From contig JAPPNO010000089.1 of assembly GCA_028873845.1 (NCBI GenBank), positions 1 through 60,376 of the forward strand: a stretch of DNA of 60,376 nt, written 5' to 3'. A program made the position numbers and the translations under genes. The notes under the pieces are model-generated. The model did no database searches and had not been told where the DNA came from. It saw only the letters and a list, made by a program, of their open reading frames with translations. Source of the DNA: Gemmatimonadota bacterium. GTDB taxonomy: Bacteria > Gemmatimonadota > Gemmatimonadetes > Longimicrobiales > Gaopeijiaceae. Below are positions 1-9,049 of this stretch, piece after piece (the first letter of the stretch is position 1; the number at the start of each line of letters is the position of its first letter).

Positions 1-392
1 GGTGTGGGGGGGTGGGGACCGGGGGTGGGTTGGGTGGCGGGGTGGGATGGGGTGGTGGTGTGGGCGGAGGAGGTCGGGGTGACCGCGGTGGCTCCGCGCG
101 CGTGGGCGGAGGCTGTGAGACGGGGGGTCGGGGGGAGGGTGGGGTCGGCGACAACCACGGCGGGACGGGCGTCGTCCAGCACGTATTCGAGTTCGGGAAG
201 GGGATGGGAGACGGCGAGCGGTACCGCAATGCCTCCGCGTGCCCAGATGCCGAGCTGTATCGCCACATGGATACGCCCCGGCGGAACCAGGTAGGCGACT
301 CGGTCGCCGGGCCTCGCCGGCGCCAGGCGGGCGCGCCACGCCATTGCCTCGCCCGCAAGCTCGGCGTAGCTGCAGTGCGCGCCGCCGTCCAC
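1..392 (-). CDS. AMP-binding (acyl-CoA synthetase-like) protein, N-terminal part, runs off the window
   Basis: Read leftward, this frame gives the N-terminal signature of the ANL adenylating superfamily: SYAELAGEAMAWRARL, then GDRVAYLVPPGR, then a helix with GIWARGGIAVPLAVSHP and LEYVLDDARPAVVVADP. The family activates carboxylic acids through an acyl-adenylate. Only about 130 residues are present, so the catalytic motifs lie beyond the left edge. After the VVVADP strand the protein turns into a Pro/Thr/His-rich low-complexity stretch (bases 1-70, G-rich on the plus strand). The first conventional in-frame start is GTG at 392. However, family-like sequence (LPGRIADP...) continues upstream to about 440, with no ATG, GTG or TTG before a stop. 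The start is therefore unsure, and a rare start codon or a damaged 5' end is possible. Confidence 0.55.
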   Translation of the reverse strand, partial: MDGGAHCSYAELAGEAMAWRARLAPARPGDRVAYLVPPGRIHVAIQLGIWARGGIAVPLAVSHPLPELEYVLDDARPAVVVADPTLPPTPRLTASAHARGATAVTPTSSAHTTTPSHPATQPTPGPHPPT

Positions 393-674
393 GATCGCGA
401 TGCCGTCGGCGCGGGACGGGTCGGCGATTCGGCCCGGTAGGGTGGTCTGGGTGTCCGTGATTCCGGGGGAGTCGGTGAGGGCGCTGGGGGAGCCGCCGCC
501 CGCCCGCTCCGAGGAAGCCGGCCTGCCGATTGACCCGGATCGCGGCGACGGCGAATGGCGAAAGTTGTCGTGGGTGCGATGGCCGACACAAGTGCGGACG
601 AGGCGTAGCGCCCGCGCGGGGTGTGGGGCATCTTTTTCGGGCCACGCGCCTTCGAGTCAAACCCGGAGTCACTG
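393..674. other. Intergenic region between divergent genes
   Basis: This is 282 bases between the leftward AMP-binding gene and the rightward Yip1-like gene. The leftward frame stays open without a usual start codon until a stop near 657-659. I see no clear -35/-10 pair, RNA gene or repeat. Confidence 0.4.
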
Positions 675-1172
675 ATGAGCGATGCTTCTCAACGTGGGTT
701 CCCTGCCAGGATGTACGGTGCCGCGATCCTGAGGGCCGCGGTGTACGACGAGGTGTCGGGCGACCGAAGGGCGACCCTGCAGGCCACCCTTGTGGTGGTG
801 CTTGCATCGTTGGCCGCGAGCACCCAGGACTACGGGCTGGGGTGGGTGCCGATGGCATGGGTGGCAGGCGTCAGCGTGTTGCAGTGGTTGTTCTGGGTGT
901 TGATCGCCTACGAGGTCGGCTGCGACCTGCTCGGCGGCGACGCGACTCCGGGTTCCCTTATGCGCGCATTGGGGTTTGCAAGGGTGCCGGGCATCCTCCT
1001 GGTTCTGGGGCCGGTGGTGGGGGGGGTTCATTTCCTTGCCCATCTCTGGACCTTTGCCGCCGGGGTGATCGCCGTCCGGCAGGCTTGCGGCTTCGGGACG
1101 CTGCGGGCGTTCGTCACGGCCCTGTGCGGGATCGCACCGTACTGGATCGTCATCTTTCTGGTCCTCAATTGA
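675..1172 (+). CDS. Yip1-family-like integral membrane protein
   Basis: This protein of about 165 residues starts at ATG 675 (MSDASQRGF), 54 bases inside the longest open frame. It has hydrophobic segments near residues 30-48, 55-85, 105-125 and 135-163. The pattern of an amphipathic N-terminus (ARMYGAAILRAAVYDEV), a helix, and a final pair of segments with LWTFAAGVIAVRQA followed by RAFVTALCG resembles bacterial Yip1-domain proteins, whose role is unknown. The stop codon overlaps the TTG start of the next gene (TTGA at 1169-1172). It is therefore probably translated together with the two cytochrome genes and may help anchor or assemble them; that role is inference. Confidence 0.6.
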   Translation: MSDASQRGFPARMYGAAILRAAVYDEVSGDRRATLQATLVVVLASLAASTQDYGLGWVPMAWVAGVSVLQWLFWVLIAYEVGCDLLGGDATPGSLMRALGFARVPGILLVLGPVVGGVHFLAHLWTFAAGVIAVRQACGFGTLRAFVTALCGIAPYWIVIFLVLN

Positions 1173-2524
1173 GGACGGCGCTGCTCCTGGCCGCGGTCGC
1201 GACCGCCGGACTGCTGGGATGGCCGGGGTCGCACCAGACGCCACCCGACGGACGTGCACTTGTCGCGTCCCTGGGGTGTGGTGCGTGCCACGCGGGCGTA
1301 CCGGACGGCGGTGAGGCCATCCGCTCGGTGGCTCCGCCGTTCGGGGAGGGTACGAAGGAACTGGCGCCGGCCTATGTCTTCCACTACCTGGCCGATCCCC
1401 GGACGGTGCAGCCGGGCATCGCTCCGGCGAGGATGCCCAGCTACGACCTGGACGAGCGCCAACGCGTCGCATTGGCGCTATTCGTCACGAACGACCGCGA
1501 ACTGCGCGGCGTGGACGATGCCTTCCGCGCGGCGATGGGCCGGCACCCCGATGCGGATCGCGCCACGGGGAGGAACCTCTTCGAGGCGATGAACTGTGCC
1601 GGCTGTCACCTGCATCCGCTGGCCACCTTCCGGGTCACCGCCCCCGACCTGAGCCTGACCTCGCTTCGCGTGAGGGAGGAATGGCTTGCCGGCTACCTGG
1701 CCGACCCGGTCACCATCCGCCCGGCGGGTCCGCAGCCCGGGCGCGGAGGCCGGATGCCCGACTTCCGTCTCGACCCGGGTGAGGTGACCGCGATCACCGA
1801 CTTTCTCCTGGACCTCGGCGAAGCCACCGACCCCGGCCCGGTGGCCGGTCGAACGCACCCGTCGGCGCCGGCATGGGAACCCCGCGCCCTTTCCCCCTTC
1901 TCCATGAGAACAGCGGAGACCCTGATCCGGGATCGCTGGAGCTGCCTCGGGTGTCACCAGCTCGGCGACGACGGCGGACGCATCGGTCCCCGGCTGGACG
2001 GCATCGCCCGGCGGCTGCGGCCCGAATACGTACGAGCCGTCATCCACGACCCTGGCAGCCTGGTGCCCGGCACCGTCATGCCCGCCTCGCTCGAACAGCC
2101 GGACCGGCTCGACCTGATCGCCTCCTACCTGCTTCTTCGCGACGCTCCCTGGACCGGGAGCGAGCCCGTCGCCGGCCTTCCCGGTCCGCTTCCCGCCGAC
2201 ACCGCGGCCCCGGGCGCGGCGGCGTACCAGACCCTCTGCGCATCCTGCCATGGCACCCGGGGGGCGGGCGACGGTTTCAACGCCCCCTTCCTGCCCGCGG
2301 CGCCCACCTCCCACGGCGATTCGGCGGCGATGTCGCTGCGACCCGACGACACCCTCTACGACGGCATCCACGCCGGGGGCTGGATCCTGGGGAAGAGTCA
2401 TCGCATGCCGGCGTTCGGGACCTCGCTGACCGACGGCGAAAAGCGCGAGCTGGTTCAGTACATGCGCACGCTTTGCCGTTGCCGGGGACCGGCCTGGTCT
2501 CGCGACGGACGGGCCCCGCGATGA
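1169..2524 (+). CDS. Exported tetraheme cytochrome c
   Basis: The proposed start is TTG 1169, which overlaps the previous stop and places a signal peptide (MRTALLLAAVATAGLLGW) directly at the N-terminus, giving 451 residues. Four CXXCH heme c sites are visible: CGACH near residue 37, CAGCH near 150, CLGCH near 260 and CASCH near 355. Downstream methionines in PARMPSY, GRMPDF, GTVMPA and HRMPAF are plausible axial ligands. It is thus a chain of mono-heme cytochrome c domains, presumably periplasmic and electron-carrying. The stop overlaps the ATG of the octaheme gene (ATGA at 2521-2524), so the two are coupled. The redox partner is not identifiable. Confidence 0.8.
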   Translation: MRTALLLAAVATAGLLGWPGSHQTPPDGRALVASLGCGACHAGVPDGGEAIRSVAPPFGEGTKELAPAYVFHYLADPRTVQPGIAPARMPSYDLDERQRVALALFVTNDRELRGVDDAFRAAMGRHPDADRATGRNLFEAMNCAGCHLHPLATFRVTAPDLSLTSLRVREEWLAGYLADPVTIRPAGPQPGRGGRMPDFRLDPGEVTAITDFLLDLGEATDPGPVAGRTHPSAPAWEPRALSPFSMRTAETLIRDRWSCLGCHQLGDDGGRIGPRLDGIARRLRPEYVRAVIHDPGSLVPGTVMPASLEQPDRLDLIASYLLLRDAPWTGSEPVAGLPGPLPADTAAPGAAAYQTLCASCHGTRGAGDGFNAPFLPAAPTSHGDSAAMSLRPDDTLYDGIHAGGWILGKSHRMPAFGTSLTDGEKRELVQYMRTLCRCRGPAWSRDGRAPR

Positions 2525-4866
2525 ATCCCGTTCGGCGTCTTGTCCCTTCCAAGGGACCTGCCGGCCTTGCGGCCTTGCGTCTCCCGGCCGGGTGGAAATC
2601 CTCGCCCGCCCTTGGTGCCTGCCAACGGGCGCTGGCCGTGGCCCTTACGTTGCTGGCGGCCTGCGGCGACGCCGCCGACACCGCGATTTCTCCCGCCGCC
2701 GCGGACCGGCCCGCCGCAAGGATCACCGCGGCGGACTTCGCGGGTTCGGCGGCCTGCGCCGGGTGCCACGAGGATCAGTACCTGCGCTGGGCCGGATCCA
2801 CGCACGGCCGGGCCGGCGGCGAACCGGGTCCGGAAACGGTTGTCGCCCCCTTCGACGGCACGCCGATCGCTTTCGGGGACGGCACCGTCGTGCCGCTCGT
2901 CGATTCCGCGGGGCGGTATCTCTTCGAGGTTCGGCAGGAAGGGCGCGCGCCGGTCACGATTGCCGTGCACGGGGTGATCGGCGGCGGCCACCTGCTGGGC
3001 GGCGGCACCCAGGGTTTCGTCACCCGCATGCCCGATGGCACCGCCCGTTTTCTCCCCTTCGACTACTCGCGCCAGCTGGACGACTGGTTCTGCAACACCG
3101 GCACACGCCTGGAGCGGGGGTGGGTGCCGATCACCGCCGAGATGGCGCTGGCCGACTGCGGCGACTGGCCACCGAGGCGGGTACTGGGAACGTTGCGGGA
3201 CTTCTCGAACTGCCAGTCCTGTCACGGGAGCCAGATTTCGGCCCGCCTGGAGCCCGGCGCCCGGTTCGAGACGCGCTGGACGGCGCTGGACATCAACTGC
3301 GAGTCCTGCCATGGTCCCGCCCGGCGGCACGTGGAGGTGATGACCGCGGCGGACGCCGGCGCGGCCGACTTCGGAGACATCGGCCTGAGCAGCCGAATCA
3401 CGGATGGCGTGGACGAATCGCTGGACGTGTGCTTCCAGTGCCACGCGGTCAAGGACGTCGTGCAGGAGGGTCACCTGCCCGGTGCCCGGTTTGCCGACTA
3501 CTACGCACTCAAGCTGCCCATCCTCGGCGGCGACATCTATCTGCCGGACGGGCGCGTCGGCAGCTTCGCCTACCAGGGGACGCACCTCATGTCGTCCTGC
3601 TACGTCGACGGCAACATGACCTGCGTGAGCTGCCACGAGCCTCACGGACTGGGCTACTGGGACATCAACCGCGCGCCGCTCGCCAGCGAGACCGACGACC
3701 GCCAGTGCACGTCGTGCCATGCGGCCAAGGCCGCGGCCCCGGAGACGCACACCTTCCATCCCCCGGATTCGCCGGGCGCCCGCTGCGTGAGCTGCCACAT
3801 GCCCTACCTGCAGCACCCCGGGGTCGGCGGCGCGGTGCCGTTCGCGCGCTCGGATCACACCATCCCCGTACCGCGTCCGGAGCTGGACGCGCGCCTCGGA
3901 TTGGTGAGCGCCTGCCGCGGCTGCCACACGGACCGGAGCGAATTCCGCCTGCAGGCGCAGGTCGACGAGTGGTGGGGCGCCACGAAGCCTCTCGATCCGG
4001 CGTCGGCGGGACTGCTCGCGGTGACCGACGCCATGGGAGCGGATCTGGCGGCGCGCCTGCTCCTGCACCCGGACGAACCCGGGGCCATGCCGCGCTTTCA
4101 GGGACTCGCAGGGTTCCTCGCCGGGTGGGTGCCGCCGGGTGGGGGCCTGGCCGCGGACGCGGCCGAACGGGTGAACCGGCTTGCCGAGACGCCCGATCCG
4201 GACCTGCGGGCGCTGGCGCTGGCGACGCTTCACGTGGCGGACTCCACCGATGGCACGGCGGCCGCCGCCTCCGGCGAATCGCTCGCGGTGAGACGCCGCT
4301 GGGCGATGATCCTCGGCTTCCTCTCCCAGAACGCGATGCTCGGGGGAGACCTGGAGGCGGCCGAAAGCCTGCTGCTGCGAGCCCGGGCGGTGCTTCCGCG
4401 GGACGCCGGCGTGCTGCGTGCGCTCGGGTCTCTCTACCACGACGGCGGCGACTATTCGCGAGCGATCACGGCCTACACGGAAAGCCTGGCCGCCGACCCC
4501 GTCCAGCCCTCGGTTCACGTGGACCTGGGGATCACTCGCGCCGCCGCCGGCGACGCGGCCGGGGCGACCCGGGAGTACGAGCGCGCGCTGAGCCTGAATC
4601 CCAACGAGACGCTGGCCTACCTGAACCTCGGAAACCTCCAGCTGCGTTCCGGCGACTTGGCCGCGGCCATTCGGTCCTACGAGCGCGCGGTGGCGGTCGG
4701 ACCGGAGTTTTCGCGCGCCTACCTGAACCTTGCCATCGCGCTGGGCCGCGCGGGCCGGATCGGGGAGGCGCTGCCCTACGCGCGGCTTTCCGTGGAATTC
4801 GCCCCGGCCGACGAGGCCGCTCGCGCCGCCCTCGCGCAGTTGGAGGCGGAGGCGGCCAGGAGATGA
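2521..4866 (+). CDS. Octaheme cytochrome c lipoprotein with C-terminal TPRs
   Basis: This is a 781-residue protein. An N-terminal hydrophobic segment ends in a lipobox (LTLLAAC), which suggests export and lipid anchoring. Eight CXXCH motifs follow in order: CAGCH, CQSCH, CESCH, CFQCH, CVSCH, CTSCH, CVSCH and CRGCH. Closely spaced pairs and extra histidines (HGPARRH, HEPHG, HTFHPP) resemble cytochrome c554/NrfA-type multiheme folds. The last 170 or so residues form about four tetratricopeptide repeats (for example ALSLNPNETLAYLNLGNL), a protein-interaction module. Such multiheme-TPR fusions are known from environmental bacteria but are mostly uncharacterised. Roles in extracellular or nitrogen/sulfur electron transfer are possible and not decided here. 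Confidence 0.82.
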   Translation: MNPVRRLVPSKGPAGLAALRLPAGWKSSPALGACQRALAVALTLLAACGDAADTAISPAAADRPAARITAADFAGSAACAGCHEDQYLRWAGSTHGRAGGEPGPETVVAPFDGTPIAFGDGTVVPLVDSAGRYLFEVRQEGRAPVTIAVHGVIGGGHLLGGGTQGFVTRMPDGTARFLPFDYSRQLDDWFCNTGTRLERGWVPITAEMALADCGDWPPRRVLGTLRDFSNCQSCHGSQISARLEPGARFETRWTALDINCESCHGPARRHVEVMTAADAGAADFGDIGLSSRITDGVDESLDVCFQCHAVKDVVQEGHLPGARFADYYALKLPILGGDIYLPDGRVGSFAYQGTHLMSSCYVDGNMTCVSCHEPHGLGYWDINRAPLASETDDRQCTSCHAAKAAAPETHTFHPPDSPGARCVSCHMPYLQHPGVGGAVPFARSDHTIPVPRPELDARLGLVSACRGCHTDRSEFRLQAQVDEWWGATKPLDPASAGLLAVTDAMGADLAARLLLHPDEPGAMPRFQGLAGFLAGWVPPGGGLAADAAERVNRLAETPDPDLRALALATLHVADSTDGTAAAASGESLAVRRRWAMILGFLSQNAMLGGDLEAAESLLLRARAVLPRDAGVLRALGSLYHDGGDYSRAITAYTESLAADPVQPSVHVDLGITRAAAGDAAGATREYERALSLNPNETLAYLNLGNLQLRSGDLAAAIRSYERAVAVGPEFSRAYLNLAIALGRAGRIGEALPYARLSVEFAPADEAARAALAQLEAEAARR

Positions 4867-4888
4867 CCGTCATGACAGGATCGAATCG

Positions 4889-6181
4889 ATGAGCGAAATG
4901 AAGCGCGTGCTGCGGATTCGCGACGGGCTGGCGATCACGGTGGGGATCGTGATCGGGGCGGGGATCCTGCGCACTCCCGGCCTGATCGCTGAGTACCTGG
5001 GCAACGGGTGGCTGATCCTGTCGGTGTGGGTGCTGGGGGGCGTGGTCGCGGCGCTGAGCACGCTGGTGCTCGCGGAGATGGCGGCCGCGCTGCCGAAGGC
5101 GGGGGGGAAGTACGTGTACGCGCGTGAGGCGTTCGGCCCCGTGGCGGGCTTCGTGGCCGGATGGTCCGAGCTGCTGGTGAGCCGGGCGTTTTCCGGCGCG
5201 ATCAAGGCGGTGGCGATCGCCGAGTACATCATCATCCTGGTGGGGAGCGGGTCGGTGCGTCTTCTCGCGGTGGGGGTCGTCGTGGGGTACGTGATCCTCC
5301 ACCTGGGCGGTCTCAAGGTGGGGACCACCTTCCAGAACATCACGACGGCGATCAAGGTGGCGGTGTTGTTGGCCATCGCGGCTGCCGGGATCGCCGCGGG
5401 CGACGGGAGCGGGCTGATCGCGCCGCCCACCGTCGAGCACGCATCGCTGCTGGGGTTCGCACTCGCGTACCAGTCGGTGGCCTTCGCCTACTACGGCTGG
5501 GAGGACGCGGCCAAGATGGCCGAGGAGATCCGCGACCCGGGCCGGTCTCTGCCCCGGATCCTGATCGGGGGCGCGATCGCCGTGGCGGTCCTCTACCTGA
5601 TGGTCAACACCGCCTACCTGGCGGCGCTGACTCCGCAGGAGATGGCGGGCTCGGAACTGGTGGCCCGCGATGCCGTGCAGGGGGTGTTCGGGAACACCGC
5701 CGCTACCTTCGTGGTGGTGGCCAGCCTGTTGATCCTGATCAGTTCGGGGAACGTCAACTTCCTGGGCATGCCCCGGGTCGCCTTCGGGCTGGCGCGGTCG
5801 GGACTGGCGCCGAAGATCTTCCAGTACATCTCGCCGCGCGGCACGCCGGTCGCGGGCCTCTTCCTGATCGGTACCGTGATCCTGGTCCTGGCCTCGACCG
5901 GAGCGCTCGAGTTCCTGATCCAGTTCATGATGCTGGTGGCGATCTCGGTGGACCTGATGGTGCTGTCGGCGTTTTTCCGGTTGCGCCGGACGCGGCCCGA
6001 ACTGGAGCGGCCGCTGCGGGTGCCGGGTGGGGTGTGGACGGCGGGTGTGACGATCGTGTTGTACCTGCTGATCCTGGGGATCATCGTGGGGACGCAGCCG
6101 GGGCTGGCGGTGGGCGCGTTGGTGATTCTGGGGGGGTTGGGGGTGGCGGGGGTGGCGACGGCGAGGTATTCCAACGGATAG
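4889..6181 (+). CDS. APC-family amino-acid/polyamine permease
   Basis: This is a 430-residue polytopic membrane protein starting at ATG 4889 (MSEMKRVLRIRDGLAITVGIVIGAGILRTPG), 22 bases after the cytochrome stop. TM1 carries the substrate-binding GxGIxxTPG-type break (GAGILRTPG) of the APC superfamily. About 12 hydrophobic segments follow, with the conserved amphipathic loop AYYGWEDAAKMAEEIRDP after TM6. The family moves amino acids by proton symport or exchange; the substrate cannot be read from the sequence. It ends before a convergent gene. Confidence 0.85.
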   Translation: MSEMKRVLRIRDGLAITVGIVIGAGILRTPGLIAEYLGNGWLILSVWVLGGVVAALSTLVLAEMAAALPKAGGKYVYAREAFGPVAGFVAGWSELLVSRAFSGAIKAVAIAEYIIILVGSGSVRLLAVGVVVGYVILHLGGLKVGTTFQNITTAIKVAVLLAIAAAGIAAGDGSGLIAPPTVEHASLLGFALAYQSVAFAYYGWEDAAKMAEEIRDPGRSLPRILIGGAIAVAVLYLMVNTAYLAALTPQEMAGSELVARDAVQGVFGNTAATFVVVASLLILISSGNVNFLGMPRVAFGLARSGLAPKIFQYISPRGTPVAGLFLIGTVILVLASTGALEFLIQFMMLVAISVDLMVLSAFFRLRRTRPELERPLRVPGGVWTAGVTIVLYLLILGIIVGTQPGLAVGALVILGGLGVAGVATARYSNG

Positions 6182-6266
6182 GAGGCTTCCCTGTCGGGGA
6201 CTAGCTTACCAGCCCGCGTTTCTCACACTAGGCCCGCTGGACCACTCTCCCGCATTCCCCATGTCC

Positions 6267-6872
6267 CTACGGAGCGTAGATCCAATGGGCGTGCAGGGTG
6301 CAGTCGTAGTCGTCCAGGTCGATGTCGTAAGCCTTCTTGTTCAACCCCCCACCCACAAAAACCGCAACCTCCTGACCCTTTTTCAGGTTCTCGACGGTGT
6401 GCGGATGGGGGACCAAGTGGTTGTCGATGTACACCAGCAGTGACAACTCGGCGAGGTCGACCTGCACGCTGACCACCGCTTCATAGTCCACCTTGTAGAA
6501 TTCCGGATCCTCATCTTCCGCGACAGTGCACGCGAAGGACTCCTGGGTCCATGGATCCAACGTCACCACGGGATAGGTCAGGGCGTCGGCCTGGCCGGCG
6601 GACACAGTGACCGTGGCGTCGCCGGTTTCTCCACCGATCACGAACAGCCGGTTGCCGCGAACGCTGGCGGTGGCGACATCGCTGTCGGAACTCCGCGTCG
6701 TGTAGGGCGGCGTGGCGTCGGCCGACTCGAAGCAGATGTTCCGGTCGATTTCGTAGCCTTGGCTATAGGTTGTGATGGTGCTGGGCCTCGAGCACTGAGC
6801 GGGCGTCACGGGAGTTTCGCAGGTGAGCGCGACCATGGCCACGGCCAAGGGGATGGATCGACGATGCCACAT
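6267..6872 (-). CDS. Exported protein with a bacterial Ig-like (Big2) domain
   Basis: This 201-residue protein has a signal peptide (MWHRRSIPLAVAMVALTCETP) and an AAGGAA ribosome binding site upstream of the ATG. Residues 60-110 (SSDSDVATASVRGNRLFVIGGETGDATVTVSA) match the Big2/invasin-type Ig fold pattern of exposed repeat domains. The C-terminal 90 residues are rich in Asp, Val and Tyr with a final aromatic/His segment and are not recognised. It could be a surface or periplasmic adhesin-like protein. It lies 140 bases downstream of the transport operon and has its own promoter-like sequence. Confidence 0.6.
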   Translation of the reverse strand: MWHRRSIPLAVAMVALTCETPVTPAQCSRPSTITTYSQGYEIDRNICFESADATPPYTTRSSDSDVATASVRGNRLFVIGGETGDATVTVSAGQADALTYPVVTLDPWTQESFACTVAEDEDPEFYKVDYEAVVSVQVDLAELSLLVYIDNHLVPHPHTVENLKKGQEVAVFVGGGLNKKAYDIDLDDYDCTLHAHWIYAP

Positions 6873-6924
6873 TGGGAATTCCTTGCTGCAAATGGGGTAG
6901 TGGTAGGGACTTGGACCCTTCTAC

Positions 6925-6954
6925 ACCCTACGCCATGGAAGGTTTCCGTGCCAA
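6925..6954 (-). promoter_or_regulatory. Candidate promoter for the Ig-like protein gene
   Basis: On the minus strand there is TTGGCA (6954-6949) followed by an 18-base spacer and TAGGGT (6930-6925), about 55 bases before the ATG at 6872. The -35 box is 5/6 to consensus; the -10 box keeps only T, A and the final T. Confidence 0.35.
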
Positions 6955-7012
6955 GTGGCGGAACATCGTCGCACCGACATCGTCACCTCGACGCCGGCCC
7001 GCATCCGGACCG

Positions 7013-8227
7013 CTACCGCAAATAGCAGGGCTCCGCCTGCGCCACCGCCTCCGGGTGGACGATCCGCTGCACCAGCCCCCCCGCGCCATCGTCCTGCCAC
7101 TGCACCTGCAGCCCCGTGAGCGACCGCTGCGCACCCGCCTGCCCGTCGCCGAGCGGGTGGACGCCAAAGGGCCCGAGGACCGTCTCGGTTGTTGTGGAGA
7201 AGAGGTGGTCGCGCACGGCGGCGCGGTCGAAGTTGCCGTCGGGTGAGATCACCGCGTCGATCGCCTCGGCCAGGAGTTCGACCGCCCCGAAACCCGCCGC
7301 CGCGTGGTAGCCCGGCGGCCTCCCATGCGCGATTTCGTACCTCTCCGCGAACCGCTCGCTCCCCGCGATGAACCCCGAGGTGCCGATCGTGCTGATCCAG
7401 GGAGCGTTCCCCGTCACACAGCGGGCCAGGTCGCCGACTTCGGCGGCGAAACGGGGGTCGGCGGGACCGAGCGACAGGCTGATCAGGAGCGGTTCGTAGG
7501 CGACCTGGGCCACGGCCCGGGTGAGGCCGATTGCGTCCTCGTAGTAGCCGCCGCCGATGAACAGGTCGCCCCCGGCGTCGCGGGCAGCGCTCGCGAGCGC
7601 CAGGTAGTCGGCTTCACCCTCGGGGTAGGAGCGGTCCAGCACGATTTCCAGCCCGTGCGCCCCGGCGGCCTCGCGCACCCCGCTCGCCACCGACGACGGG
7701 TACTGCGTATCCTCGTATACGAGCGCGACCGTGCGAGCCCCGCCCGCCGCCGCGATCTCCACCGACCCCTGCAGGTAGACCGTCGCGGAGGGCAGCATCT
7801 GGACGCTCCACTGCCGCCCTTTTCCGGCCCAGATCGTCGGCGTTCCCGCCAGGGGCGCGACGAGGGGGATCCCGGCCGCTTCGGTCACGTCGAGCACGGC
7901 CGCCGTGACCGGACTGCTGTAGGGTCCCAGCAGCAGGTCGACCCGTTCGACGAAGGCGTGGTAGTGGCGCACGGCCGCATCGGGGTCGCTCTGGTCGTTG
8001 GCTGTCACCAACTCCACCTCGCGACCCTGAATCCCACCCTCGAAGTTCAGCGCCCCGACAGCCATCCGGTAGCCGTTCTCCATCTCGATGGCGGAGATGG
8101 AGCGCGGACCGGTTTCAGAGATCGTGGCCGCGATGTAGATGGGGTCCGTGTTCCGGGTTTCGGTACAGGCGATGGCGGCGAAGACCAGTCCCGGAGCGAT
8201 GAACGCTGGAATCCCCAGTCGTTTCAT
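7013..8227 (-). CDS. Type-I periplasmic binding lipoprotein (LivK/branched-chain amino-acid-binding-like)
   Basis: This is a 404-residue protein. The N-terminus is a lipoprotein signal (cysteine near residue 21 in FAAIAC). The body follows the Peripla_BP_6 fold: YIAATISETGPRS, EMENGYRMAVGALN, GIQGREVELVTANDQSDP, LLGPYSSPVTAAVLD, IPLVAPLAGTPTIW, then VALVYEDTQYPSS and FIGGGYYEDA. Members bind amino acids, amides or related ligands, usually for ABC importers. No ABC ATPase or permease is nearby. Instead it is the last gene of an operon with a sodium:solute symporter and an outer-membrane channel, starting 2 bases after the channel gene. It may deliver ligand to the symporter or act as a sensor; this is inference. 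Confidence 0.8.
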   Translation of the reverse strand: MKRLGIPAFIAPGLVFAAIACTETRNTDPIYIAATISETGPRSISAIEMENGYRMAVGALNFEGGIQGREVELVTANDQSDPDAAVRHYHAFVERVDLLLGPYSSPVTAAVLDVTEAAGIPLVAPLAGTPTIWAGKGRQWSVQMLPSATVYLQGSVEIAAAGGARTVALVYEDTQYPSSVASGVREAAGAHGLEIVLDRSYPEGEADYLALASAARDAGGDLFIGGGYYEDAIGLTRAVAQVAYEPLLISLSLGPADPRFAAEVGDLARCVTGNAPWISTIGTSGFIAGSERFAERYEIAHGRPPGYHAAAGFGAVELLAEAIDAVISPDGNFDRAAVRDHLFSTTTETVLGPFGVHPLGDGQAGAQRSLTGLQVQWQDDGAGGLVQRIVHPEAVAQAEPCYLR

Positions 8228-8229
8228 GA

Positions 8230-9036
8230 TCAGAACCCCCAGACCACCAGCAGTTGAATCAGGCTCTCGTCGACCTCCGTCCCCAGCTTGTTGCTCCAGT
8301 ACTGGTACTCGATGCCCGCGTACAGCCCGTTCGCCGATCCGCCCAGAGCCTGCCCGACATCCAACCGAAACTGCGGCTGCGCCAGGATCGACGAGGGAAT
8401 GTCGTTGCCGAGTTCGTCGGTGGTGGCGCCGGCGTATTCCGCATGGCCGGTGATCGAAAAGGCCAGGCTGCCGAGGTTGAAGGGAAGCAGGCCGTTCACG
8501 TCGAGGATGAAGCGGCCGTCCAGCTCGGGTGAACTCCCCCCGTCCACCCCCCTGCCCCCGTCGATCCCGTACATCAGGTCCGTGTTCAAGAAGATGAAGC
8601 GCGGCAGCTTCCACGCGATGCGCGCGCCCGGCAGCCACTGCCGGAAGTTCACGTCGGTCCCGAGGGCCACGCCCCCGAACACGCCGAAGTCGGCGAAGGG
8701 ACCGAATCCCAGGTCCTTCCCGGTGATCTTCCCGAGACTCAGGTTCGAGTACCACTCCCCGTAGGCGTCCATCTCGTTGAAGCCGTCGTCGCCGCCGTCG
8801 TCGAGGAAGTCCACGAAGAAGAAGTTGTCGCCGAACTTCCACATCGACGCGTGCTGCATGGTCAGGATGATTGTTCCGTGCGACTCCTCGGTGAACGGGT
8901 TGGTGTGGCTCCCGTACTGGATGTGGGCCTCGGTCTGGGCCAGGGCCGCACCGGGTCCGGCGATCAGGACGGTGACGACGCTTCCTCCCCCCACCCACGC
9001 CGATGCCGAGCGGCGCAAATCAGCCAACATTCTCAT
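8230..9036 (-). CDS. Tsx/OmpK-like outer-membrane channel
   Basis: This 268-residue protein starts at ATG 9036 behind a strong AGGAGG site 8 bases upstream; longer in-frame starts would extend into the symporter gene. It has a signal peptide ending near AALAQ. The mature protein has alternating beta-strand segments and the block MQHASMWKFGDNFFFVDFLD, which resembles the N-terminal strand pattern of the Tsx/OmpK nucleoside-channel family. It ends in an aromatic strand (LIQLLVVWGF) with a terminal Phe typical of outer-membrane proteins. The gene lies 13 bases after the symporter gene, suggesting it passes the same solute across the outer membrane. Confidence 0.65.
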   Translation of the reverse strand: MRMLADLRRSASAWVGGGSVVTVLIAGPGAALAQTEAHIQYGSHTNPFTEESHGTIILTMQHASMWKFGDNFFFVDFLDDGGDDGFNEMDAYGEWYSNLSLGKITGKDLGFGPFADFGVFGGVALGTDVNFRQWLPGARIAWKLPRFIFLNTDLMYGIDGGRGVDGGSSPELDGRFILDVNGLLPFNLGSLAFSITGHAEYAGATTDELGNDIPSSILAQPQFRLDVGQALGGSANGLYAGIEYQYWSNKLGTEVDESLIQLLVVWGF

Positions 9037-9049
9037 GGGGGGTCCTCCT

